From: Spirochaetales bacterium
GTDB taxonomy: Bacteria; Spirochaetota; Spirochaetia; DSM-27196; SKKC01
Assembly: GCA_007126865.1 (NCBI GenBank)
Contig: SLAN01000321.1
Span: forward strand, 1 to 5,434
Direction: 5' to 3'
DNA length: 5,434 bases
A program made the position numbers and the translations under genes. The notes below the pieces were generated by a model. The model had not been told where the DNA came from, searched no databases, and worked only from the letters and a program-made list of their open reading frames with translations. Shown piece after piece: positions 1 through 5,381 of this stretch; within the stretch, counting starts at the first letter, position 1, and every line of letters begins with the position of its first letter.

Positions 1-2
1 AG

Positions 3-488
3 GCGCACCGAACCGTCTGCAATCTCGTCGAACGCCGCAAGAAATCGGAGGTTCGCGACGATTTCGACCGCCGCGTCCTGCCGGGCCTGCGGGTAGCCCA
101 ACAGGTGGGAAGCACCTACGGAGCGAGCAATTTCGCCGGACTCGTCAGCCTTCTCGGTGGTCAGAATCCACCGAACCCCGGGGCACGGATCGGGCTTTTC
201 GCCTACGGCTCGGGAGCTATCGGGGAGTTCTACAGCGGCACGATCGGAAAACAGGCCGCCGATCGCGTCGGACAAATGGGCATCGATGAGAAACTCGCCG
301 CGCGCCGGAGTATCGACGTGCCGGCGTATGAAGAGATCGAAAAACGACGGACCTCTCACATCGAAGCGCCCGAGTTCACTCCCGATTTCGACCTGCCGCC
401 GCAGCTCTTCGAGGAGCACTACCGCGGTAGCGGCCGTCTGGTACTGAAGTCGGTCAAAGACTTCTATCGAAACTATGAGCGTGCGTGA
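3..488 (+). CDS. Hydroxymethylglutaryl-ACP synthase, PksG type (3' part, truncated by window start)
   Basis: The reading frame is open from base 3 to the TGA at 486-488, giving 161 residues of C-terminus. The start and the catalytic Glu, Cys and His of the family lie upstream of the window. Seen here: an AHR(T) segment, a charged helix ending in RRVLPGL, a VGSTYGAS stretch corresponding to the family's GN-x-Y-x-x-S region, and the glycine-rich strand FAYGSGAIGEFYSG, typical of HMG-CoA synthases. The family condenses acetyl thioester with a beta-keto acyl thioester. In polyketide beta-branching the donor is acetyl-ACP and the acceptor a beta-keto acyl-ACP. The reason for choosing the polyketide version over a mevalonate-pathway HMG-CoA synthase is context: ECH1 and ECH2 homologues and a discrete ACP follow directly. 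The 3' end overlaps the next gene by 14 bases, which suggests translational coupling. There is no sign of frameshift or decay. The family call is secure; the ACP-linked role is inferred. Confidence 0.9.
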   Translation, partial: AHRTVCNLVERRKKSEVRDDFDRRVLPGLRVAQQVGSTYGASNFAGLVSLLGGQNPPNPGARIGLFAYGSGAIGEFYSGTIGKQAADRVGQMGIDEKLAARRSIDVPAYEEIEKRRTSHIEAPEFTPDFDLPPQLFEEHYRGSGRLVLKSVKDFYRNYERA

Positions 489-1314
489 TAGTGCTTCCGG
501 CGATCCGCTGACTACCCACACCGAGTCGGGTATCTGTATTGTCACACTGAACGACTCCGCCGACGGGAATCGTCTCAACAGCCGTTCGGTTACCGCGCTG
601 CATGAGGCGCTGACCGCCTCTGACAGCAACGACGCCATACGGATCGTTGTGCTGCGTTCGGCGAGCGAGCTATTCAACCTCGGTATGGACCTTTCCGCCG
701 TCACCGCTGCAGAAAACCGTGAAGACGCCATCGGCATGTACGGCGAGTGCCTCCGACTGCTGAACGAGGGCAACTTCGTCACGCTCGCCGTTGTGCGTGG
801 GGAGGCATCCGCGGGAGCGCTCGGACTTGTGGCAGCAAGCTCGGTCGCTGTTGCTACCCCCGGTGCTCGCTTTTCGCTGCCGGAGGCGCTGTACGGTCTC
901 GTCGCCGCGAACATAATGCCGGCTCTTCGTCGCCGCATTACACCGGCACGCTGTGAATACCTGGCGCTCGCCGGCGTATCGTGGCCGGCGGAAACCGCAC
1001 TCGAATGCGGCCTTGTCGACGAGGTGGTCGCCGACGACGCGCTGGAGAAGCGCCTGCGCCGAATTTGTCGCGATCTGTTGCGTCGCAGCCCGGCAGCACT
1101 TTCGGCGACGAAACGGCTCATCTCGCGAATCGACCGACTTCCGCCGGAGGAAGCCCGCCGCGAAGGTGCCCGGATTCTCGCCGAGCGACTTACAGACCCC
1201 GGGGTAGCACAGGCAATCGAGGCAATGGCCGACGGCGAATTACCGGAGTGGAGCATGAAGCTCGATCTGACGGTGCCGCTGGCAAAACCGGAGCCGCCGG
1301 ATAGGACGGGGTAA
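475..1314 (+). CDS. Enoyl-CoA hydratase/isomerase family protein, ECH1 (PksH-type) dehydratase of a beta-branching cassette
   Basis: This 279-residue crotonase-fold protein probably dehydrates HMG-ACP to 3-methylglutaconyl-ACP, the second step of beta-branching. Visible features: the first oxyanion-hole region LFNLGMD (66-72), the second at RGEASAGALGLVAAS (108-122), and FSLPEALYGL (133-142), where Glu137 occupies the position of crotonase Glu144. The second crotonase glutamate (Glu164) appears to be Tyr162 here (CEYLALAG), which as I recall is also the pattern in PksH. The motif order and the form of the glycine loop resemble PksH/CurE-type ECH1 more than fatty-acid crotonases. The ATG at 475 lies inside the end of the HMG synthase gene with no good Shine-Dalgarno, so translational coupling is likely; GTG at 481 is an alternative. 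The C-terminus is somewhat long, and the last codons (PEPPDRTG) plus the stop run into a tandem repeat, so the tail may be a by-product of repeat expansion. The crotonase call is very secure; the ECH1 subtype is likely. Confidence 0.88.
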   Translation: MSVRDSASGDPLTTHTESGICIVTLNDSADGNRLNSRSVTALHEALTASDSNDAIRIVVLRSASELFNLGMDLSAVTAAENREDAIGMYGECLRLLNEGNFVTLAVVRGEASAGALGLVAASSVAVATPGARFSLPEALYGLVAANIMPALRRRITPARCEYLALAGVSWPAETALECGLVDEVVADDALEKRLRRICRDLLRRSPAALSATKRLISRIDRLPPEEARREGARILAERLTDPGVAQAIEAMADGELPEWSMKLDLTVPLAKPEPPDRTG

Positions 1315-1421
1315 CCGCCGGTTGGACCGGATAACCGCCGGATTGGCGCGGCAATGGCCGGATAACCGCCGGATGGGCGCGGCAATGGCCGGGGAATCGC
1401 CGAGGAACCGCCGGGTAACCG
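1297..1421. repeat. Degenerate 11-bp tandem repeat array spanning the ECH1 stop codon and intergenic gap
   Basis: The stretch can be divided without remainder into twelve consecutive units of 9-11 bases, nearly all starting CCGG or CGG. Examples are CCGGATAACCG (1327-1337 and 1358-1368), CCGGATTGGCG (1338-1348), CGGCAATGG (1349-1357 and 1380-1388) and CCGGGTAACCG (1411-1421). Three units (11+11+9) make a 31-base higher-order repeat at 1327-1357 and 1358-1388 that differs at one base only. The first two units lie inside the end of the ECH1 coding region, and one of them supplies its TAA stop. No promoter or ribosome site is recognisable in it. One unit pair forms a small perfect hairpin, CCGGT-TGG-ACCGG, at 1318-1330. 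Function unknown: slippage-generated spacer DNA, an RNA-structure element or a protein-binding array are all possible. Confidence 0.85.
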
Positions 1422-1432
1422 CCATACGTAAT

Positions 1433-1472
1433 CGGCAATCCCGGATCGGCAAGCCGGGTCGGCGGAAGCCGG
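1433..1472. repeat. Short degenerate 13-14 bp direct repeats in the same gap
   Basis: Three related segments follow each other: CGGCAATCCCGGAT (1433-1446), CGGCAAGCCGGGT (1447-1459) and CGGCGGAAGCCGG (1460-1472). The 8-mer ATCGGCAA recurs 14 bases apart (1431 and 1445). The segment also contains the small inverted repeat CCCGG (1440-1444) / CCGGG (1454-1458), with a 9-base loop. It has a different unit from the neighbouring 11-bp array but the same GC-rich character, so nearly the whole 185-base gap between ECH1 and ECH2 is repetitive. No function can be assigned. Confidence 0.55.
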
Positions 1473-1486
1473 ACGAAACACTGTGC

Positions 1487-1491
1487 AGGAG
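1487..1491 (+). promoter_or_regulatory. Ribosome binding site fixing the GTG start of ECH2
   Basis: AGGAG stands 8 bases before the GTG at 1500. It is the first non-repetitive signal after the tandem repeats, and it supports GTG 1500 as the true start. The gene therefore initiates independently of ECH1 translation, unlike the coupled HMG synthase/ECH1 pair. Confidence 0.75.
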
Positions 1492-1499
1492 CGACAACC

Positions 1500-2258
1500 G
1501 TGAACGAAGAAGAAAACAGACCGGTACGCTGGAACCTCGACGACAACGGCGTCGCCGAGCTCATAATGTGCGATCGTGAACGCAACAACCTCTTCACCGA
1601 TTCGTTTATAGACGCGTTCCTCGGTGCCTTGAGCGAAATCGAAAAAGAACGGCCGATTTGCCTCCTTATTTCCGGTCTGCCGGACGTCTTCTCCGGCGGT
1701 GCCGACAAGGAAACGCTTCTCGACCTCTGTGATGGAAAGATCGTTGTCAAAGACCTCGAGATCTCCGAGCGCCTCGTCGCCGCTCCGTTTCCCATCGTAT
1801 CGGCGATGCAGGGCCACGCGGTCGGAGGCGGTCTGGTAATCGGCCTCTGCTCCGACGTCATGGTACTGGCGCGGGAGAGCCGGTACGGGGCGGTATTCAT
1901 GAACCTCGGATTCACCCCCGGTATGGGGACAACCGAGCTCCTCCCGATGGCGTTCGGCCCCTTTATTGCTTCGGAGATGATGCTCGGCGGCCGTATGTTC
2001 CGGGGAAGCGAGCTGGCCGAACGCGGGGTCCCGGTAAACGCGATCGTTCCGAAGGCGGATGTATACAGGCGGGCACGGCGCATCGCTTTACAGATAGCGG
2101 ACAAACCCGTAGACTCGGTCTATCTCTTGAAATACACGCTCAGCTCGGAGAAACGCAAGCGCCTGATCGACGCTCGCCGTAACGAGGATCTGATGCACCG
2201 CATCACGTTCCCGATGCCGGAGACGCGGCGGCGTATATCCGAACAGTATAACGAATAG
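1500..2258 (+). CDS. Enoyl-CoA hydratase/isomerase family protein, ECH2 (PksI-type) decarboxylase of a beta-branching cassette
   Basis: This 252-residue crotonase-fold enzyme most likely decarboxylates 3-methylglutaconyl-ACP to 3-methylcrotonyl-ACP, the last step of beta-methyl branching. Visible features: FSGGADKETL (64-73), where the family has its first oxyanion-hole segment, with Lys70; then AMQGHAVGGGLVIGL (102-116) as the second oxyanion-hole helix; then FMNLGFTPGMGTT (133-145), a signature I associate with PksI and the CurF ECH2 domain; and RGSELAERGVP. A late histidine, His233 in LMHRITF, sits where ECH2 decarboxylases carry their catalytic His. The length is normal for the family. 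The start is GTG, supported by AGGAG. The stop TAG is immediately followed by the ATG of the SDR gene (no intervening base), so the two are surely co-translated. Its pairing with an ECH1 homologue just upstream greatly strengthens the subtype call. Substrate and regiochemistry of the product double bond cannot be read from the sequence. Confidence 0.9.
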   Translation: MNEEENRPVRWNLDDNGVAELIMCDRERNNLFTDSFIDAFLGALSEIEKERPICLLISGLPDVFSGGADKETLLDLCDGKIVVKDLEISERLVAAPFPIVSAMQGHAVGGGLVIGLCSDVMVLARESRYGAVFMNLGFTPGMGTTELLPMAFGPFIASEMMLGGRMFRGSELAERGVPVNAIVPKADVYRRARRIALQIADKPVDSVYLLKYTLSSEKRKRLIDARRNEDLMHRITFPMPETRRRISEQYNE

Positions 2259-3104
2259 ATGGTAACGATTGATCTAACCGGACAGAACGTGCTCATTACC
2301 GGCGGGACCCGCGGTATCGGACGTGCGGCGGCACTGGAGTTCGCTCGGGCGGGGGCTCAGACGTGGCTCACGTATAAGTGGGGAAGCGCCGACTTCGACG
2401 AGCTGGAGCATGAGTTTACGGCGGCCGGCGGGCTGAAACCGAGATGCATTCAGGCCGACGTTTCCGTCGATGACGATTCCGAGGCGTTGTTCACCGCCCT
2501 CGCATCCGAAATCGATGCGATCGACGTGTTCATCAGCAACGTCGGGTTTGCCGCTACGACACCCGACCTCGCCTCGTACAGGAAACGTTCGTTTTTCAAG
2601 ACGATCGAATACTCCACGTGGCCGCTTATCGACTACACCCGCCGAATCGGGGAAACGTTCGGACGGTATCCACGGTATGTGCTCGGAATCTCGAGCGATG
2701 GCCCCGACAACTTCTATCCCGGATACGACTTTGTCGCGGCGTCCAAGGCGCTACTGGAGTGTTTCGGCCGCTACCTGAGCATGCATCTTCTCAAGGAAGG
2801 GACGAGGGTGAACGTGGTCCGGTTTGGCACCGTTCCGACAGACAGCTTTAACATGATCTTCGGGGACGATTTCTTCGATTATGCACGCAAACAGGAAGGG
2901 CTCACCGACGAGCTCATCCTCGATCCGCAGACATGCGGCAGGACCGTACTCGCGCTCTGTAGCGGGCTTATGAGCGCGGTTAACGGCCAGGTAATCAACG
3001 CGGACTACGGATTGCCGCTACGCGACAACACCATGGTCCGGTATCATAGAAGCCGACATCAGGAAGCCGACCGTACCACGGATTCGGAGGGTTCCGACAG
3101 CTGA
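2259..3104 (+). CDS. SDR-family oxidoreductase, FabL/FabI-like, probable NAD(P)H enoyl-ACP reductase
   Basis: This 281-residue Rossmann-fold protein has the dinucleotide motif TGGTRGIG (14-21), acidic Asp67 in the ADVS segment, and SNVG (93-96) in place of NNAG. Its active-site strand carries Ser145-Ser146, followed by Tyr156 and Lys163. The Tyr-x6-Lys spacing (YDFVAASK) is characteristic of FabI/FabL enoyl reductases; classical ketoreductases have Tyr-x3-Lys. The canonical TGGxxGIG loop and the Ser where FabI has its first active-site Tyr make it closer to FabL than to FabI. The expected reaction is reduction of an enoyl-ACP, perhaps the product of ECH2 or of the FabZ-like dehydratase in this locus. 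A charged tail (about 256-281, many Arg, Asp and Ser) extends beyond the usual SDR end. The ATG directly follows the ECH2 stop and has no clear Shine-Dalgarno, so coupling is likely. A ketoreductase role is the main alternative. Confidence 0.82.
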   Translation: MVTIDLTGQNVLITGGTRGIGRAAALEFARAGAQTWLTYKWGSADFDELEHEFTAAGGLKPRCIQADVSVDDDSEALFTALASEIDAIDVFISNVGFAATTPDLASYRKRSFFKTIEYSTWPLIDYTRRIGETFGRYPRYVLGISSDGPDNFYPGYDFVAASKALLECFGRYLSMHLLKEGTRVNVVRFGTVPTDSFNMIFGDDFFDYARKQEGLTDELILDPQTCGRTVLALCSGLMSAVNGQVINADYGLPLRDNTMVRYHRSRHQEADRTTDSEGSDS

Positions 3105-3133
3105 CAGCAGTACGACTCAGGGCATTTCGCCGT

Positions 3134-3149
3134 TGGCACCTGTCGTGCT
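3134..3149 (+). promoter_or_regulatory. Candidate sigma-54 (-24/-12) promoter upstream of the ACP gene
   Basis: TGGCACCTGTCGTGCT matches the RpoN consensus TGGCACGNNNNTTGCW at all but two of the defined positions. The invariant GG (3135-3136) and GC (3147-3148) are exactly 10 bases apart. It lies in the only gap (91 bases) between the SDR and ACP genes, and would place a start near 3160, about 36 bases before the ATG. No convincing sigma-70 pair is present: CATAAT at 3172-3177 has no -35 at proper spacing. No enhancer-binding site was identified. One match in a short gap could be coincidence. Confidence 0.4.
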
Positions 3150-3195
3150 ACTCTGTGTGCCTTGAACACGACATAATGGAAAGGAGACTCGATAC

Positions 3196-3444
3196 ATGAC
3201 AAAGGAAGAGGTAATCGAGGTTATCAAGCGCAACATCGTGGAGAATCTCGACGATGTTGAAGCGGATTCGATCGATGCAACGAAAAGCATGAAGGAGTAC
3301 GGAGCGAACAGTCTCGACATGATCGAGGTCGTCTCGACTTCGATGCGAGAACTGAACATTAAGATTCCGCGCTCGGAGCTTGCTGAGCTCGGCAATATCG
3401 ACGAGCTCGCCGACAAATTCATGGAGTACATCAACAAGGGTTGA
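3196..3444 (+). CDS. Free-standing acyl carrier protein
   Basis: This 82-residue acidic, helical protein has the phosphopantetheine attachment serine at Ser39 in the motif YGANSLDMIEVV (35-46). The motif has Asn-Ser-Leu where fatty-acid ACPs have Asp-Ser-Leu. GANS-type motifs are what I recall for the discrete donor ACPs (AcpK-like) of HMG-synthase cassettes, so carrying acetyl or malonyl units for beta-branching is a good hypothesis. The alternative is that it presents the acyl chain to the adjacent oxoamine synthase, as with the ACPs found beside bacterial serine palmitoyltransferases. The start is well fixed: AAGGAG at 3181-3186, 9 bases before the ATG, in a longer purine run. It is separated from the upstream genes by a 91-base gap with a possible promoter, and from the downstream gene by a strong hairpin, an arrangement suited to making more ACP than enzyme. 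The base composition is less GC-rich than its neighbours, with many Lys, Ile and Asn codons. Confidence 0.95.
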   Translation: MTKEEVIEVIKRNIVENLDDVEADSIDATKSMKEYGANSLDMIEVVSTSMRELNIKIPRSELAELGNIDELADKFMEYINKG

Positions 3445-3451
3445 TGTGGTT

Positions 3452-3480
3452 GCGCGCAGGTACGCCTGCGCGCGCTCTTT
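3452..3480 (+). terminator. Strong hairpin with short T-rich tail between ACP and oxoamine synthase genes (attenuator-like)
   Basis: GCGCGCAGG (3452-3460) and CCTGCGCGC (3465-3473) are perfect reverse complements around a four-base TACG loop. This makes a 9-bp, almost all-GC stem, extendable by one wobble pair (3451/3474). It is followed by GCTCTTT (3474-3480), a weak T-rich tail that ends directly at the GGAGG of the next gene. The stem is strong enough for intrinsic termination, but the tail is short, so partial read-through is expected. It could equally be a 3' stabiliser of the ACP transcript. It begins 8 bases after the ACP stop. Confidence 0.65.
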
Positions 3481-3485
3481 GGAGG
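3481..3485 (+). promoter_or_regulatory. Ribosome binding site fixing the ATG 3491 start of the oxoamine synthase
   Basis: GGAGG precedes the ATG at 3491 by 5 bases. The same frame stays open to 3380, but that extension runs through the end of the ACP gene and the hairpin in another frame and has no ribosome site. The protein therefore starts at 3491 and is 417 residues long. Confidence 0.8.
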
Positions 3486-3490
3486 CACGC

Positions 3491-4744
3491 ATGCCCGACG
3501 CTACCGATTTCAGCCTTGCCGATTTTCACCTCAACGACAATCCGAACGTTCTCGAGCCACCGGCCGATTACCTCGAGTGGATTTCCGATCCCGACGTGCG
3601 ACAGGCGTTCACATTTTTCGAGCAGCAGCTTCTGACCGCACCGCGAACGCGCAGCGAAATTCTCAGCAATCTCGATCGCGAACGCAGACCCATTATCAAC
3701 CTGACCTCCTACAACTACCTCGGACTGAGCACCCATCCCGAAGTGCTACAGGCGGCCAGAGAGACGCTCGATCGGTACGGCTTGAGTGCATCCGGTGCAC
3801 CGTTGGTGTCGGGCACCTTCGATCTCCACGTGGAGCTTGCGCGGCGCCTCGCGGAGTTCAAACAGAAAGATGACTGTCTACTTTTTTCGAGCGGGTATGG
3901 CGGTAATCTCGGCGCCCTGCAGGGTATGATGCGCAAGGGCGATGTTATCGCCATGGATGAGCGCAGTCACAAGAGTGTGATCGACGGCGCCACCCTCAGC
4001 GGCGCCCGAAAGGTGTTTTTCGCACATAACGATCCCGAGGACCTTGCAGCGCAGCTTGAAAAGCATCGTGACCGTCGCATTCTCGTCGTGCTCGAAGGCG
4101 TTTACAGCATGGATGGCGATCTCTGCCGTTTGCCGGAGCTGGCGGACGTCGCCGACGAGTACGGTGCGGGAATCTACATCGACGAGGCACACTCGACGCT
4201 CATGTTCGGCGAAAATGGACGCGGCGTCGCCGAACACTTCGGTATGGAAGACAGAATCGGCGTGAGTTACGGTACCTTGAGTAAGAGTTTCGGCGGCGTA
4301 GGCGGATTCATCTGCGCAAATGCGCGGCTGATCAACTACCTAAAGGGCTACTCCTCAGCATGGAACTTCTCCTGCTCCCCCTCGCCTCCGGTGGTCGGAG
4401 GGCTGATCAAGGCGCTGGAGGTCGCCACGCGCGACAGCACGCTCCGCGATCGACTCTGGACCAACACCGAGTACTTCCGCTCGCGACTCGATTCGATGGG
4501 CCTCGATACAGGCGACTGTGAAAGCCAGGTAATTCCGCTCATTATCGGACCGTCCGGGGAAAAACTCTTTCGCTACGCCACAGCAATGCAAAAACGCGGG
4601 CTCTTTCTGCAACCGATTGACTATCCGGCGGTGCCGGCCCATCGCCGCCGGTTCCGGATCTCGATGTCTTCCCAACTGGAAGAGGAAGATATGGACCGCG
4701 CTCTGAATATCATCGAAGACGTCATCGTAAGAGATCGTGATTGA
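3491..4744 (+). CDS. PLP-dependent alpha-oxoamine synthase, serine palmitoyltransferase / AONS-like
   Basis: This 417-residue fold-type I aminotransferase-family enzyme would condense an acyl thioester with an amino acid, with loss of CO2, to give an alpha-amino ketone. Key residues in order: SYNYLGLS (73-80), SGYGGNLG (134-141), His160 in DERSHKS (cofactor-stacking His), EGVYSMDGD (202-210), Asp231 and His234 in YIDEAHS, and the PLP-binding Lys265 in SYGTLSKSFGGVGGF. The spacing from His160 to Asp231 (71) equals that of E. coli AONS (133 to 204). Asp231, His234 and Lys265 carry the same numbers I recall for Sphingomonas serine palmitoyltransferase (about 420 residues). VLEGVYSM, the NGRGV loop and GT-x-SKS also resemble SPT, including a long N-terminal arm of about 65 residues before the core. 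The amino-acid substrate cannot be read off: Ser, Ala, Gly or others are possible. Position next to an ACP suggests an acyl-ACP rather than an acyl-CoA donor. The 3' end overlaps the dehydratase gene by four bases. Confidence 0.9.
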   Translation: MPDATDFSLADFHLNDNPNVLEPPADYLEWISDPDVRQAFTFFEQQLLTAPRTRSEILSNLDRERRPIINLTSYNYLGLSTHPEVLQAARETLDRYGLSASGAPLVSGTFDLHVELARRLAEFKQKDDCLLFSSGYGGNLGALQGMMRKGDVIAMDERSHKSVIDGATLSGARKVFFAHNDPEDLAAQLEKHRDRRILVVLEGVYSMDGDLCRLPELADVADEYGAGIYIDEAHSTLMFGENGRGVAEHFGMEDRIGVSYGTLSKSFGGVGGFICANARLINYLKGYSSAWNFSCSPSPPVVGGLIKALEVATRDSTLRDRLWTNTEYFRSRLDSMGLDTGDCESQVIPLIIGPSGEKLFRYATAMQKRGLFLQPIDYPAVPAHRRRFRISMSSQLEEEDMDRALNIIEDVIVRDRD

Positions 4745-5298
4745 CCGTGACTAATGCCGAGGAATGGGCGCTCCTGCGCCGCCATCGCCGTAAGCCGCTC
4801 GTGGAGCCCGCCGCATACGAGCGTTTCGCGAGCGTAGAGTGCGATGGTGATGCGTTACGACGCTTACTGCCACACCGCGACCCGCTCCGCTTCGTCGATC
4901 GCGTCACCGCGGTAAGCGAAGATCGTGAACTCATCGTCGGCACTCGATATCTCGCGCCCGACGATCCGACCTTCGCCGGTCACTTCCCCGACTATCCGCT
5001 CTACCCCGGGACTTTCCAGGTAGAGGCGATCGGACAACTCGGCCTCTGCCTCTGGTATTTTCGGCGATTTCCCGACCGCATAGATGTCGGTCCGGACGCG
5101 CGGCCGGCAACCGTCCGGGCCACTCGAATCGGAGGAGCGCTCTTCAACGCCCCCGCCCCACCGGACCGGACCGCGACCATCGTCGCGCAGCGTCTCGAGG
5201 ACGACGGATTCCGAGCGAGTATAATCGGGCAGTTTCTCGTCGACGATGCAGTCTGTTGTACGGCCATCGGCGAGGTCGTCTTTCTCGATACCGAGTGA
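4741..5298 (+). CDS. FabZ-like hot-dog 3-hydroxyacyl-ACP dehydratase
   Basis: This protein of about 185 residues has one hot-dog domain. LLPHRDPLRFVDRV (42-55) is the usual entry motif (family LPHRYPFLLVDRV). GHFPDYPLYPGTFQVEAIGQ (80-99) holds the catalytic His81 and Glu95, separated by 14 as in FabZ; FabA has Asp at the second site. Expected reaction: removal of water from a 3-hydroxyacyl-ACP to give the trans-2-enoyl-ACP, in the cytoplasm. It is longer than typical FabZ (about 145-150) because of an N-terminal arm of about 40 residues rich in Arg, which suggests a pathway-specific variant. Start: TTG 4741 gives a 4-base overlap with the preceding stop and has AAGAG 7 bases upstream; GTG 4747, two codons in, is an alternative. 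It is part of the same transcription unit as the oxoamine synthase. A thioesterase with the same fold is less likely, given the intact His/Glu pair. Confidence 0.88.
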   Translation: MTVTNAEEWALLRRHRRKPLVEPAAYERFASVECDGDALRRLLPHRDPLRFVDRVTAVSEDRELIVGTRYLAPDDPTFAGHFPDYPLYPGTFQVEAIGQLGLCLWYFRRFPDRIDVGPDARPATVRATRIGGALFNAPAPPDRTATIVAQRLEDDGFRASIIGQFLVDDAVCCTAIGEVVFLDTE

Positions 5299-5301
5299 GC
5301 T

Positions 5302-5327
5302 ACCGTGACGGATTCCTGCCGTCCGGT
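5302..5327. terminator. Possible bidirectional hairpin between convergent genes
   Basis: ACCG (5302-5305) pairs with CGGT (5324-5327), and GACGG (5307-5311) with CCGTC (5319-5323), leaving a single bulged T at 5306 and a 7-base loop. It lies four bases after the dehydratase stop in the 83-base gap between converging genes, where a shared terminator would be expected. Neither strand has a T-tract after it, so it is not a standard intrinsic terminator. A looser outer pairing, TCCGCCG (5332-5338) with CGGCGGA (5371-5377), is also present nearer the ketosynthase end. Confidence 0.35.
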
Positions 5328-5381
5328 CTCGTCCGCCGCGTACTCAGTGCGACGAACACTTCAGCACACACGGCGGAAGCC

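Noticed and set aside
3..488. Mevalonate-pathway HMG-CoA synthase
   Set aside because: The fold is the same, but the immediate overlap with ECH1, the presence of ECH2 and an ACP, and no mevalonate genes favour the polyketide-type enzyme. The catalytic part is outside the window, so this is not absolutely excluded.
1297..1472. CRISPR array
   Set aside because: Units are 9-14 bases, contiguous and degenerate, without unique spacers of regular length.
1190..2104. Long minus-strand open frame (304 codons) crossing the repeats and ECH2
   Set aside because: It is antisense to two clear crotonase genes. Its product is low-complexity Pro/Arg/Ser-rich with repeat-derived sequence and no recognisable domain, and the open frame follows from GC-rich codon bias.
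3162..3177. TTGAAC and CATAAT as a sigma-70 promoter before the ACP gene
   Set aside because: The two hexamers are only 4 bases apart, and no other -35 lies about 17 bases before CATAAT.
3380..3490. Upstream extension of the oxoamine synthase frame to 3380
   Set aside because: It overlaps the ACP coding end and the hairpin out of frame, and has a Ser/Thr-rich non-family sequence and no ribosome site. GGAGG before ATG 3491 defines the start.
3117..3492. Minus-strand open frames (114 and 123 codons) over the ACP gene
   Set aside because: They are antisense shadows of a well-supported ACP with a strong ribosome site, and no family resemblance is visible.
3491..4744. Biotin-pathway 8-amino-7-oxononanoate synthase (BioF)
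   Set aside because: No biotin genes are in view, and the residue spacing after His234 (31 to the PLP lysine rather than 29) and the N-terminal arm fit serine palmitoyltransferase better.
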